From NCBI GenBank assembly GCA_022432975.1, contig CM039502.1, forward strand, positions 26,210,996-26,274,995: DNA of 64,000 nt, written 5' to 3'. A program made the position numbers and the translations under genes. Shown here one piece after another: positions 12,561-23,639 of this stretch; the first letter of the stretch is position 1; each line of letters opens with the position of its first letter. Below the pieces are notes generated by a model. The model worked only from the letters and a program-made list of their open reading frames with translations. It did no database searches and was not told the DNA's origin. The stretch comes from Begonia masoniana (lineage: Eukaryota > Streptophyta > Magnoliopsida > Cucurbitales > Begoniaceae).

Positions 12561-13983
12561 TCTGTTGCAACTCATGGACCATGTTTTTGATAGGACGATT
12601 GGATCCATTATGAGGATCAGATCGTTCGACTAGCGGTTTCTATTTTGACATGCCTCCGGGACGTTACATATTATCACATACACATCTTGTTTGGTATTTT
12701 CTATTATATTTATGGAGCTTACAGAGATAATGTATCATACATTGTAAGTTATTTTTATGTGAAACTTGTTAAAAGTGGTAAATACGAATTTGGTAACTAA
12801 TTTTGAAGTACATAAGATGCTATAAGCACAAAAAGACATGCCCAAATATGCGTAAATATTTGTAATAGTCTTCTTCATGATGGGTAAAATGGATTTAGAG
12901 TTATCACTCCATTCTCATTCGCATCTTCTTAATTTCTTAAGTAGACTTTCATGGTCTAGTAGAGAATTGTACATTACTATAAAAGAAGACACGCAGATAA
13001 GGAAGATCAAGTAAACATACACACTGCAAAAGTGACATTTTTAACTAACTCTAGTATGTGATCACCTTTTTTGGTGATAATCCTAACATGGAATAAGATA
13101 TCAAGAAAATAAGAATAATGAAATATAGATTAAGAAATGTAAAATCCTTGTCTTTGTCCTTTGGGTTCCATTTTAATAATCTAAGTTATCATAATCCTTG
13201 TTTAAATTTAAACATTGATTTCAATATTTATTATAATCTTACAAATCAATGGCAAGAAAGCTAACCATTTAAAGCAAAAATGTTGATGAAAGAGTCGATC
13301 AAAACACGGTTAATACCGGTTCCTATCCAACCACACAGCACATTTATCTGGTTCGATTTTATTTTCGAGTTTTATAAAGAAGGCAGATTCCAAAGCCAGA
13401 AAATGAGAAGCACATTCAAATCTGAACAATGATTCATTAGAATGAAAATAAAAAGAATTGAATACAACTCGACTTACTTTGCCTCCAACAGCAAGGCACA
13501 AAGTGATCATCAATGCATCGTGCTAAAAATCGACGCCCACCTTGATCGGCATCAGCATTTTATCAAACAAAGTAGCCCTAAAGATCTTCATTCTCAATAC
13601 CAGCATTTCTACGTTAATGGATAGAGTCTACAACTACCCAGCAAAAGCTGTAAATAGCAAATCCACCTTCTCTCTCTGCTTTTCAACTTCAAAGCGATCA
13701 ATGCCACTCTCTAACTCAAATGACCCATTCCCTGTTTAGAACAACCTTATCAGAAAACACGAAGACAGTGCATTCAACAATCTAGTGGTTGCCCATTTCT
13801 AGACATGCCATGCCTCCTCTTTTCACCTACTTTCTCCCCTTCTTCGCCATCTCATTTCCTGTTATATTCTGCAGCAACACAGCCAGCCTCCGACCCAGAA
13901 CGATTATACATACAACCTACTTCTAATAATTTATATGTATAAGTGCCATCATCACTTCTTTTCAGTAACAAGATTTTAACTAG
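12561..13983. other. Intergenic DNA and 3' flank of the ITN1-like gene
   Basis: AT-rich sequence without a recognisable gene or mobile element. The part from roughly 13740 to 13983 should hold the 3' UTR and polyadenylation signals of the minus-strand ankyrin gene. Short open frames on either strand here look random. Confidence 0.5.
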
Positions 13984-16362
13984 TTAAAGCGCATACATTC
14001 GCTTATACTCCCCGTTCAAAATCTCAGAATCAGATACGACAGAGACAGAGATAGATTGTGATCGACTTTCAGCTCGCCTTATACTCCTCAGTTTTGACTC
14101 CTCCATCCTGTGTTGAACAACACAATAACACATAGATCCTATCGTAGCCAGCATGATCGACCCACCAATCACGGTAGCATATATTGCCAACCATATGTGG
14201 TCGGGTCCCACCACGACGTACGTGAGCGACACAAAGGCCGCTGAGATGAACAGGCAAGCCAGCCACATGAGCTTGTTGATCACAAAGACAAGCTGCTTTT
14301 TGGCTCTTTGTTCAATCACAACCACGGACGTTTGCACAACTACGACTGCCAATGAGATGAATAGCGCCAAACTGTCAAAAATGAAGAAGAGAATGAAGAC
14401 CACATTTCTCGCAATATGGGCTTGTCCAAGCGAATACCCCTCTAATTTTTCCTCAACGAACTGGCCGGGCACAGAGAAAATTCCGGCAAATGCAACCGTT
14501 GCAATCAGAACGGCAACAACAGTAGATGAGGTTATTGCATTGTTGAGGCCACTAATGTGGAGTTTCTTTAGCCTCTTTGCGATTTTCTGGACCTTAAATC
14601 CTGTTTGACGAGTCTGCTTGAGTTGTGATCGAACGTCATGTTTTATGTCGCTCACGGTCTGCTTTAGTTGCTTTGCAGCACTTGGAGGTTTTCCGTGGTT
14701 TTTTGAATTGGTAGCCCCGGCTTCCTTTAAAATGGACACCAGTTCCGAAGTTTCATATTTTTCAGCAATGTCAAGAGCGGTCTCTCCGGCTTTGTTAGTA
14801 GCATCAATATTTACACCATCGACTGATAGAAGGCATTGTACATTCTGCATCGAAAGGAGGCCGGTAAAGCAAGATTTCGAGAGAGGAAAAAACATAAGAA
14901 ACAAAGTTAAAATATGGACTCCCTCAACCCGTTCATTCGCATCAGCATATATCACACCCGAAACAACACTAAGTTCAACGCTATTCTACGTCAACAACAT
15001 TGCAAAGTAAAGCAATCATCAATTAAAGTGATTAACAAAAACTTGTGCAGAATTTTCAACATTGAATGTTTAGTTTGTATTCCATCAAAATACATTGGAA
15101 ATACTTATGAACTCAAAACACATATCCAAGAAAACAAAAATATCAAATCAATCAAGATAGAGATGAAATTCATGCAGATTTCAAAAAAATGAAGTGAACA
15201 TCAATGAGATGCAACTCACCCGACTACGGCCTTTTCTCGTGGCAATATGCAATGCTGTATTGCCCTTGTTGTCTTCCAAACTTAAAACTGAGGGGTCAAG
15301 TTTAAGCAACTCAAGCACGATCTCCTCCTTGGATCCCTTAACAGCCATATGCAATGCCGTTTGGCCCTTTTTGTCAGTGCGGAAACCAGTGCTCGGATCA
15401 TTCCTCAAAAGTGATTTTACTACTTCCAAGTGTCCCATCCTCGAAGCTGAATGAAGAACTGTCTTCCCATTGTTCCGTGCAATTTTCGCAAGATTTGAAT
15501 CCGTTTCCAAAAGAAGGTTTACAATTTCAGAGTGACCCTGAGCAGCAGCAGTGTGCAAGGCCGTTGAGTTCGATAAGTCTGTGGTCATAGCCAAGTTTGG
15601 AAATACTTGCAACAGTTCCCTCAACACATCTGCATGTTACCCTTTTTGGTGAGATTATAGCACGATAATGTGAAGGAAGAATCTGTCCAATTAAATCTCT
15701 CACTAAAGATGAATCCACTATTCAATGCCATTGATAAATAAACTCCCAACTCATTATCCCTGATAGTAATACCATAAAATTATAGATTCAAGCTCTAGTT
15801 TCATAGACTGGTCGAAGTTTTAGTAAGCTAACTTTCAGAATCTAGTGGATGAAAAAGAATAGATTTCAATGAAAACACAGTCATATATCAATACCATAAA
15901 AATTATATAATCGTGAATTAATATCTCATCAAAGTTCTTACCGAAATGGCCCTGCTTCGAAGCAACATGGAGTGGATCATAACCATTTTTTGCAGATATG
16001 GAGGCGGCCTGAAGGTCAAGATATTTCATCATCTCTCCGACGACAGAAGCATGGCCATTGTCGGCAGCCACGTAAAGAGGCGTTTCCCCTTCCTGATTTT
16101 GTTTTGACAGAAAAATCTTGGACTCGTTCTGGTCACAATTCTGAAGAATCTCTTTGATTTTTACCAAATTACCAGCTCTAGCCGCGAGGTGAAGATGAGT
16201 GTCGCCACGTTTACCAGGCGATTCCATGCTCTTCTTCCTCTCCGTACCAATGAAGCTGAGCTGCCTCTCCATTACTACTTTAAAGCTTTTCTGTTTCTCC
16301 ATGAATCCCCGAAAGCTCTTCTGTTTTTCGATCACCTCCTGAAAGCTCTGCTGCTTCGCCAT
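13984..16362 (-). CDS. ITN1-like: Ankyrin-repeat/PGG membrane protein, ITN1-like (three exons)
   Basis: Proposed join on the minus strand: exon 1 16362-15942, exon 2 15629-15220, exon 3 14844-13984, giving 1692 nt and 563 residues. All introns are GT-AG (donors GTAAGA and GTGAGT, acceptors ATGCAG and ATGCAG), and the reading frame passes through both joins. The N-terminus repeats a KQKSF-type motif about four times (residues 1-40). About eight ankyrin repeats follow (roughly 50-320; for example GDTHLHLAARAGN and STALHTAAAQGH). A PGG domain with four hydrophobic segments fills about 360-505, with IFSVPGQF as the PGG-type motif, then a basic, Ser-rich tail. Length matches Arabidopsis ITN1 (about 590 aa), a plasma-membrane protein linked to ABA-dependent reactive oxygen production and salt tolerance. 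Paralogues are numerous, so the exact orthologue is uncertain. Start chosen: first ATG, good context (AACGATGGC). No lesions seen. Confidence 0.92.
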
Positions 16363-16734
16363 CGTTTCTCTCTCAAAATATAACTTTGGGAATCTGATTC
16401 CTGCAACTTCGATTCAGATGAAATCCCCAGAGAAATCTTCTCTGTACCATGGAATCTGCGGAGTTCGCAGATCGTGTTAACTAAAATTCATCAACACGCT
16501 CATTTCCAACAACTGTTGTTCTTTGATTTCTAATTTCTAATCAGCAAACAAGATTACCCGAAGGCGAAGAGTTCAATCAAAACCCAAAGTGAAAAAAGAA
16601 AGGAAACCCAGTACAAGTACAAAAGATTAGAGTTTCGCGACCGCAGCTTATTATGGAGAAAAGGAGTGCGAGAGTAAAGAAAGCAGACGCGATTATTTGT
16701 ACGAAGAAGGATGAGTGAAGCGGGCCACAGGAGA

Positions 16735-16770
<36 letters not shown>

Positions 16771-16905
16771 CCAAAGATCAATGATTGAAACATTTCCGAG
16801 TGAAGGCCACCATTAAAGCACAACCCACTTTGTGATTTCTTATCTAGACGCACTCCTACTGTCAACACTTCGAAGAATTACCAGAAATTATTGCTATATA
16901 TTTAC
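16363..16905 (-). promoter_or_regulatory. 5' UTR and proximal promoter of the ITN1-like gene
   Basis: A TATA-like stretch (ATATATAG on the minus strand, near 16890-16900) lies about 530 bp upstream of the ATG. The intervening sequence is CT-rich on the coding strand and includes the dinucleotide run at 16738-16768. A transcription start near 16860 and a long 5' UTR are plausible; a 5' UTR intron cannot be excluded. Confidence 0.4.
16738..16768 (-). repeat. (GA/TC)n microsatellite in the 5' leader
   Basis: About 15 uninterrupted GA dinucleotides on the plus strand, read as TC on the gene strand. Such tracts near plant transcription starts are known binding sites for GAGA-binding (BPC) proteins. 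A role here is only inferred from position. Confidence 0.85.
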
Positions 16906-16979
16906 GAAGAACAATTAATACTATCATTTTGATATTTTAAGAAACTCTAAAAAAAAATAAATAAATAAAAAGTTTAATT

Positions 16980-18795
16980 TAAAATAATTTACATAATAAA
17001 CTACTAGATTATTAGCTCAACAAACTTTAAACTATTTTTCTTAACAAAAAAAATTTAAATTATAAAAAATCTGATAAAATAAATCTCAATGGAATGAACG
17101 AGTTCCGTTCTCTTGTGCATCTTCTAGAAACAAAAACACCTCTCGAGAACAGGAGCCCGTTCTTGCTCAATTCTAGAGAAAAATTTCCAAAATATTAGCA
17201 TTTATCTCAGAAAATATTACAAACGATATTGAATTTTTTTGAAATTTTTACCACATGTTCAGCATATTATGAAAATAAATTCGGGAAAGTTTCGTGATTT
17301 TTAACACTTTCACAGTTTATCATATTTTTTTACGTTTTTTTTTACAAAATAATTCATTAAAATTACGTACGTTATCAAAAAATTATGAAAATTTCCATTA
17401 AGTCTTCCTATAATATGGTGGACATGTGATAAAAATTTTTAAAAAATTCAATATATTTTATGAGATAATCACTAATATTTTGAAAATTTTCTAGAACGGA
17501 AGCATGTTCTCGTGAACAGGCTGCCGCTCTCGAGCGTTCCAGATAAAGTGCTCAAGAGCGAGCTACCATTATGAAGAATGGACAACAGTTCTCAAGCGTT
17601 CTGCTCTAAAAAGCTCGAGAATAGGAGCCCGTTACTGAGAAGAATCTCTAAAATATTAATGGCTATCTTTGAAAATAAATTAAACGATATTAGATTTTTT
17701 TAGAAAATTTTACTACATGTCCTCTATATCATGAAAAAAAATTCTGAAAAGTTTCGTATTTTTTAACACTTTCACAATTTATCATAATTATTTATGTCTT
17801 TTTTACAAAATAATTCATTAAAATTACGTATGTCATTCAAAAATTATGAAACTTTTCAAATAGACTATACTTATACTTGCAATTGTGGCTAGCAAAGAGA
17901 AACTAACACGCATTTATCCAAAAATTATCCTTTTTTTGTGAAAGAATAGTCTATTGTAAAAGTTTAATAATTTTTTGCTAAATGCATGCTAGCTTTTTTT
18001 TTTTTTTTTACTTTTCGTTTTGCATCTCAAATTGAGAGTATTATTAAAGTCTATTGTGAAAGTTTCATAATGTTTGGATAACATACGTAATTTTAATGAA
18101 TTATTTTATAAAAAAGACGTAAAAAATTATGATAAATCGTAAAAGTGTGAAAAAATCACAAAATTTTTCAGAATTTATTCCCATGATATGTTCGACATGT
18201 GATAAAATTTTTAAAAAATTCTATATCGTTGTTAACACATGTGAGAGGGTAGAACTCATTTCCAAAAGCTAGTTCAGGGAGAAAGTAAATCCCCTCACAT
18301 AAATACAAATCACAGGCTCATCCAATAGACGATGTGAGATAAACACAATTATCAATACCCACATTTACGCATAGCGTGTTTAGACCAGGTCCAATTCTCA
18401 CCATCGTCTCTGATACCAAACTCTAATATCATGTTAACACATGTGAGAGGGTATAACTCATCCTCAAAAGTTAGCTCAAGGGTCCCCCTCACATAAATAC
18501 AAATCACATACACATCTAATAGATGATGTGAGACAAATACAATTATCAATAATCATTTGGTATATTTTCTGAGATAGATGTTATTATTTTGAAGATTCTT
18601 CTCGGAAACGAGCTCCCGCTCCTGAGAGTTCTTTTTTTAAAAAAAAAAAGTGCACAGGAGAACGAGAGCCTATTCTTGAAAATGAGTTATAGTTAAAATT
18701 TTTGATAGTTTAAAGTTTGTTTTGTTTAAAAAAATAGTTTAAGGTTTGTTTTGTTGATGATCTCATAGTTCGGTGTTTACCATGTAAATTACCTT
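16980..18795. mobile_element. Foldback-type element with long inverted repeats
   Basis: The left arm (about 16980-17880) matches the reverse complement of the right arm (about 18040-18795, once the TRIM is removed). Matching landmarks are AATTTACAT near both outer ends, CAACAAACTTTAAACTAT, a GTTCTC-rich block around 17105-17165, and the AATTCATTAAAATTACGTA block inside. The left arm also carries a second direct copy of the inner block (17180-17400 and 17650-17850). No transposase is present. This resembles a non-autonomous foldback or MULE-like element. I could not define a terminal duplication with certainty. Confidence 0.6.
18230..18551 (-). mobile_element. TRIM/SMART-type miniature LTR retrotransposon
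   Basis: Two direct terminal repeats, 18230-18357 and 18432-18551, both start TGTTAACACATGTGAGAGG and end TTATCAATA. Between them, at 18408-18418, lies CTCTGATACCA, which on the minus strand is the tRNA-Met primer sequence TGGTATCAGAG, 13 nt from the right repeat. Flanks ATCGT (18225-18229) and ATCAT (18552-18556) are a target duplication with one mismatch. The uninterrupted sister sequence of the host arm at 17205-17240 confirms the empty site. At 322 bp with no coding capacity it fits the terminal-repeat-in-miniature class. Confidence 0.82.
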
Positions 18796-20460
18796 GATTT
18801 TTGGAAATTGTTTCTGTTTATCTTTTTTTATCTCTACTTAAAATTTTCATTTATCTCTTTTTTGCCAATTTAAGATCGTTAGCGCCGTTTTAGTGCAATT
18901 TGATGCAGTAAGATTATTTTTTTCTTACTTTTGATTTGTACTTTCTTTCTACGCACTTGAATTGTAGCATCTCTAGATGACTGTTCTTCGAGTCATATGA
19001 TAACCATGGCGACGACAATAAAACATTTCATTTTATGTGTTACTTCAAATACTCTCCAGAGCATAGAAAGCTATAATCCTTCCACTTCGAGTAACCATAA
19101 ACTCGTTCGGTAGTGAAAGTGTAAGTTGATTAGCAACCAGTCATCTCAAACCGGTTCAGTGATCATATGTCACCATAAACCGGTTCAATTTTCATTGCAA
19201 ATTTTAAAGTATTTCTCGTTACGACATGCTCATACTCTATACAACACTCCGGTTTTTTTTTATGCAACCAAAATAAACAACAAGTAATGAAAGCTTCAAA
19301 GTAATTAACTGCTTAGAAACTTTTCTTTTTTCATGAAATTAGAAACGTACAAGTAATCTGGAAATAATAATAATACCTTTTTCGACAAGTGTGATAGGGA
19401 TTACCCTGCCGGCCAAACCCTACAAACGTGTTTAAGGAACATGCACCATAAAGCAGGTCAAAAGGTAAAAAGACTTTTTAGGTCAACTAAATTTGGAGCC
19501 TTTCCACTCCCTTCCTTGGTTGTTCAATTAGTCATTAGAATATAATTAGATTTTAATAAAAAAAATATTGATATTTGATTTCTTTTTCTTCTATTTGTGT
19601 ATAAACTTAGAAAATGGAGTAATATTTTATTATCAAAGATGATTTTTAATTAATATTATAACACAAAAAATATTTTCTTAGACCTTTTTTTCTCTCGAGC
19701 AAACATGAAATTTTAAAAAAATAACAGACAAATTCTCAATGTGAAGAGAATAAGAAAACCTGGCAAGAAAGGTGACATTACAAACAAAAATCAACACATT
19801 CAAACAACGTCATGCGCAACAATCCATAACTTTTTTTTAGACTCTAAACATATTAGGTACAAACAACTAATATCTAAAAAATAAAAAAAAAAATAAAATT
19901 GTAACGGACTTTGAACTTTAGCTTGTTAAAAAAATTGGATTTTTATCGTAAGAAATCAGTCAAAATTATCACGTGGATTGCATATGACGATCCACCCAAT
20001 CAGTGGTATAAAAATATTAAAATTGAGAGAATTTAAGAAAAATGGATGGAGAAAATGAGAAATAAGAACTAATATCTATAAGAGAATAAAAATAATAATT
20101 ACTTTTAAGAAAATTAAAAAAAATATAATAATAATAATAGTTAGTGGTTGGCAATTGGGCAGCTACGGAAAGCCAACTCTTGGGCAAGGACCAGGATACA
20201 ATCTAAACAAATGGGTTGGCTAGTGAGTTTGCCTTTGGTCAACCAACAAACTAGGCCCTAATTAGCCCATGCGTAAACCCAAGAACGTAACTTGGCCAAA
20301 TCTATCATGACAGAATCTAAGGTTGCTGATCTATGGATGTGTAATATTTTAACTTGGTGCTTCATAGGAGGGATCGAGGAGTTTTGGGCTAAGCCGTAAT
20401 GTGAAAGGTTCAAGAAATCGAAGCCAAAAACTTTTAAGTTTTGGTGTGAGAATCCAATGA
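18796..20460. other. AT-rich intergenic DNA
   Basis: I see no gene. There are scattered A/T homopolymers and short CCGGTTCA motifs around 19080-19190. The segment 20140-20280 is less AT-rich but contains no convincing open frame. Confidence 0.5.
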
Positions 20461-20516
20461 TTGCTCGTATTCGTGGTGGGATTTTTGGTGTTCAAAAGAC
20501 AGACAGCCTTTGAGGG

Positions 20517-20861
20517 TCACAGGCAAATACGGGACTTGTTCTTGATTATCTCTATATCAAGTGTTCTTATCTTGGATGAGAAAAATGTAGCTGTGAGTTC
20601 AATTGGAATTAAGCTCTGGGTACGTCTAAATGAGATTGACTTTTTCGCAGTTTTTTCATTGGTTGCCATTATATAGTTTTGGAGATGTAAATATGAGTAA
20701 CGGATCGAATGAAGCTTTCTTTCCATTGGCACTCGCAGTTTTCTCTGTAAGTCACTCAAGCCCTCGACCACCAAACGAACAGAGTATCTCCGATTCTCCA
20801 CTGCGTTCTTGAATCTCTCCTGGTAACAGCGAATCGGCGTTGGCATCATTTTATAGAACAA
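20517..20861 (-). other. Unassigned open frame, possibly part of a gene
   Basis: A 114-codon open frame with a basic central part (RFKNAVENRRYSVRL, then DLQRKLRVPMERK). I do not recognise the product. Base composition is slightly richer in G and C than the flanks, which is the only reason for listing it. No splice partners or domain signature were found, so it may be chance. Confidence 0.2.
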
Positions 20862-21566
20862 GGGAGGTCGGATTCTCGAGCTAAACTGGTGTTGGTGTGT
20901 TTTTCAGTAGAGAGAAAGGGACGAAGAGAGTTGAGGCGTTTTAAGATAAATGATGCATGTATCTTGCACATGTGCATTTTAGCGGACAAATGGACGGAAA
21001 GATTCAAATTGATTTACAGTTGATACTTTAGGATGTTCTTAGTACAAAAATAAACATTGAAATATTAAGAAATAAATGTAGATATGATGTAATTCTGTAG
21101 TTAAGTATCTATTATCATTTCTCAAAGGTAATGCTTGATATTAATTTCCTTTTTTTCTTATGAGAATGGTTTAATATATGGACCTACAATTGACTTGTAA
21201 TACTTATTTTAATTTTACAAAAATAGCTCTTGATATTAAATGGGAAGTCTTTAAATTGTGCACAACATTTTTATGAAATATTGATATCCATGTTCGTATC
21301 TATCTTTTTGTTTTGATCAACAATTACTAGTACAATGATATTGTCACTTTAAAATGTTTAAGGATAACCAATAATATTATTATTCATTAAATGGATAATA
21401 CTAGTTAATTTTTTTGGTAATTATATATTATGACATTCATATCTTGATACACTACTTAATTAGTTATTATTTCTATATTATCAAGTGAAACCAAAAAAAA
21501 AAAAAAAAATCATCTAAAGAATAATAATTGAGAAATAACACAATCAATCTTTATATGGTATTTTTT
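20862..21566. other. AT-rich intergenic DNA
   Basis: No recognisable gene or repeat. There is an A-run near 21492-21509. Confidence 0.5.
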
Positions 21567-22050
21567 ATGTCCCAAAGGAGGCCACGAGACAGAGCAGGAA
21601 ACGACCCGGTCTGAAACAGATTTAATCGTCTAACTCTTAACTTTAAATTCTTAAATAACAGTGGAAGTCTTAAATTTAAAATAAAAGTTAGGATCAAAGT
21701 AAAGGTTCAACGTGACATTCAGATAGTATGACATAAGGGGTCTAGAAGTTACACAAATTTTTTAATAAAATAAAGGTCAAAACTTGAGCAATAACCTCAA
21801 TGAAAATAAAATAACTCTGTGAAAAGAAAATAAAACTGCTATGGGAAAAAGCTTTCGAGTATACTCCTGCATGGGCAATCGATATTCACTTTGAGTATCT
21901 CTTAAAAGGGAAGTCATTTGGAATAAGCTGACTACATTCAATAGAGATAAAGTTTTATATTCGACTTTTGATTTAAATACAATGAATAAGCATGCTATAT
22001 TATAATATTTTTTTAAAAAGAAATGGTTAGAAAAAGTACAATAGGGCAAT
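21567..22050. repeat. Dispersed repeat shared with 35446-35960
   Basis: The segment starting GTCCCAAAGGAGGCC resembles the one starting CGTCCCAAAGGGACCC at 35446. Both continue with an AACGA..CTGAA block, a TAATCGTC/GAATCGTC block, a GTGGAAGTCTTAAAT / CTGAAGACTTAAAT block, and an AAAATAACTCTGTGAAAA-type stretch. It is probably a remnant of an LTR element; the class is not determined. Confidence 0.5.
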
Positions 22051-22079
22051 TGCTAAAACATTATATATAATGTGATTAT

Positions 22080-22386
22080 ACATCAAAATAAGCCTCTATT
22101 GTATAAAATTTCAATGAAAATGGGCCCGCTCACGAAATTCAGACATACTGGTAAATGTCGTTGTAGCCCGAATTCTATATGAGCCAGACAAGTTAGATTA
22201 CGTTGGAAATCTCATTAGGGTTTTGTTTTCTCTCTAAATTCATGTAAGGTAGAATCGAAAAACTTGCAGTTATTATATTTTGATCTTCACAATAAATTTG
22301 TTTTTTATTTTCTGAAAGGATTTTTCACGTAAATCTGACATCCCAAATTGTATTTTCTTTTTCCGGTTATTGTTAGATTTTTAACA
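22080..22386 (+). repeat. LTR end of a degenerate LTR retrotransposon
   Basis: The sequence ATAAAATTTCA.TGAAAATG through TTATTGTTAGATTTTTAACA matches the units of the array at 23640-26530. Here, unlike in the array, it is directly followed by a primer site, so this is the true 3' edge of an LTR. Confidence 0.65.
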
Positions 22387-22388
22387 AG

Positions 22389-22401
22389 TGGTATCGGAGT
22401 C
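22389..22401 (+). promoter_or_regulatory. Primer-binding site (mutated tRNA-Met type)
   Basis: TGGTATCGGAGTC, two bases after the LTR end at 22386. It differs from the usual TGGTATCAGAGC-type site by an A-to-G change and a shifted end. Confidence 0.65.
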
Positions 22402-23639
22402 TTGTTGGGAGAGAGAGTATAGAATTCAAGTTTCAAAATTTGTCAAAACATTAATTCTCTCATGTTATTCCGCATCTAACAAGGTTTTCATAATTTTTCA
22501 GGAAATTAATATTTTTGGGGAAAAAGAATAAAAAAAAAAGAGAGGGAAAATTATTCTCCTGCAATTCGTCTTGTTCATGGAGATTTGTTATTCTCTCCCG
22601 CCAAGCCGCCATAAAAAAACTATTGTTGTCTTCGTCATGAAAACTCTAGTTTTCTTTATTTTGAGTTTGCTGGAGTCGTTGTCCCTTCGAGCAACAAGTT
22701 CATCGTCAGAGGATTTTTTAACTAAGATGAATCATTAGACATAGAAGAGATGTACATTTTATGAGTAACGTATAACGCAGGTATAAATGCAAAATCATTT
22801 GATTTTTTGTTTTGTGAGTTTTGGAATCGCCATAAATCTGCATCACTGTTCTCCATTCTCGTTGTCAAGCTGTTTCGATTGAGGCTGCTCCAAGAGTGTT
22901 CTTTGCAAAATCGAATTTTTGCCAAAGATAAAAATTGTTGAATATCATTTGAGATTTTTACAAGATTAAATTTGATGATTTTGGCAGATTTAGAATCGCA
23001 TGAATATCTCAATATCATAGATTGTTTTTGGTTGAAATTCAAATCAAGTTTGAATTTCCTAATATTTGCGATTATTACACTAATTTGATTTTGGGGCTAG
23101 TTTGTAATCACAAAACACTTGAATTTTAGGGATATTTTTTTTTAATCTTGTGAGATATATGATTTTCGACTTTAATTTAATAGTGAATATTTTATTGAAG
23201 CCAATAATTTTAAATTAGATATTTTGTGGAAAAATACATTTTTTGAGTCGATAAGATCTTTGATGTAGACATCTACTTTTGAATTGAGATTCAATATTTC
23301 GTTATGGTATAATAATAATAGTGGAATTACAAGAGACTTGAAGAGTATATTTGATATGTCAGGTATAGAAACGAGATATGCTTGAACAAATTTAAATGAT
23401 GCTTTGTGAGATTAGAAAATATCATCATCGTGTTTAAATATTTTTAAACCTGATCAGCATCAGTTGTTGAGTTGGTTCATCAAGGGCCTTTATGGAAACG
23501 GGAAGATTTGAAAGTTGGTTACTTGCATTAGAATTTGTTTCTAGGTGAAGATTGTAAGAATTTCGAGTTTTGAATTTTTTTTTGTTGGGTCGGGCTGACG
23601 CGCGCTATGGATCTCTTTTATAGAATTTATGTCAAGTTA
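22402..23639 (+). other. Internal remnant of the same LTR element
   Basis: Non-coding or decayed internal sequence downstream of the primer site. I could not recognise gag or pol domains in any frame. A GGCTGACGCGCGC segment near 23590 is an island of higher GC. Confidence 0.4.

Noticed and set aside
14153..15590. Plus-strand open frames of 78-151 codons opposite the ankyrin gene
   Set aside because: They are shadows of the minus-strand coding exons. The minus-strand frames show conserved ankyrin and PGG motifs and consistent splice sites.
18230..18551. A simple tandem duplication
   Set aside because: The two repeats are separated by a tRNA-Met primer site, have defined termini and are flanked by a target duplication, so a TRIM fits better.
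22402..23639. A copia gag region after the primer site
   Set aside because: I could not find a zinc knuckle or gag signature in any frame, so only a generic internal remnant is annotated.
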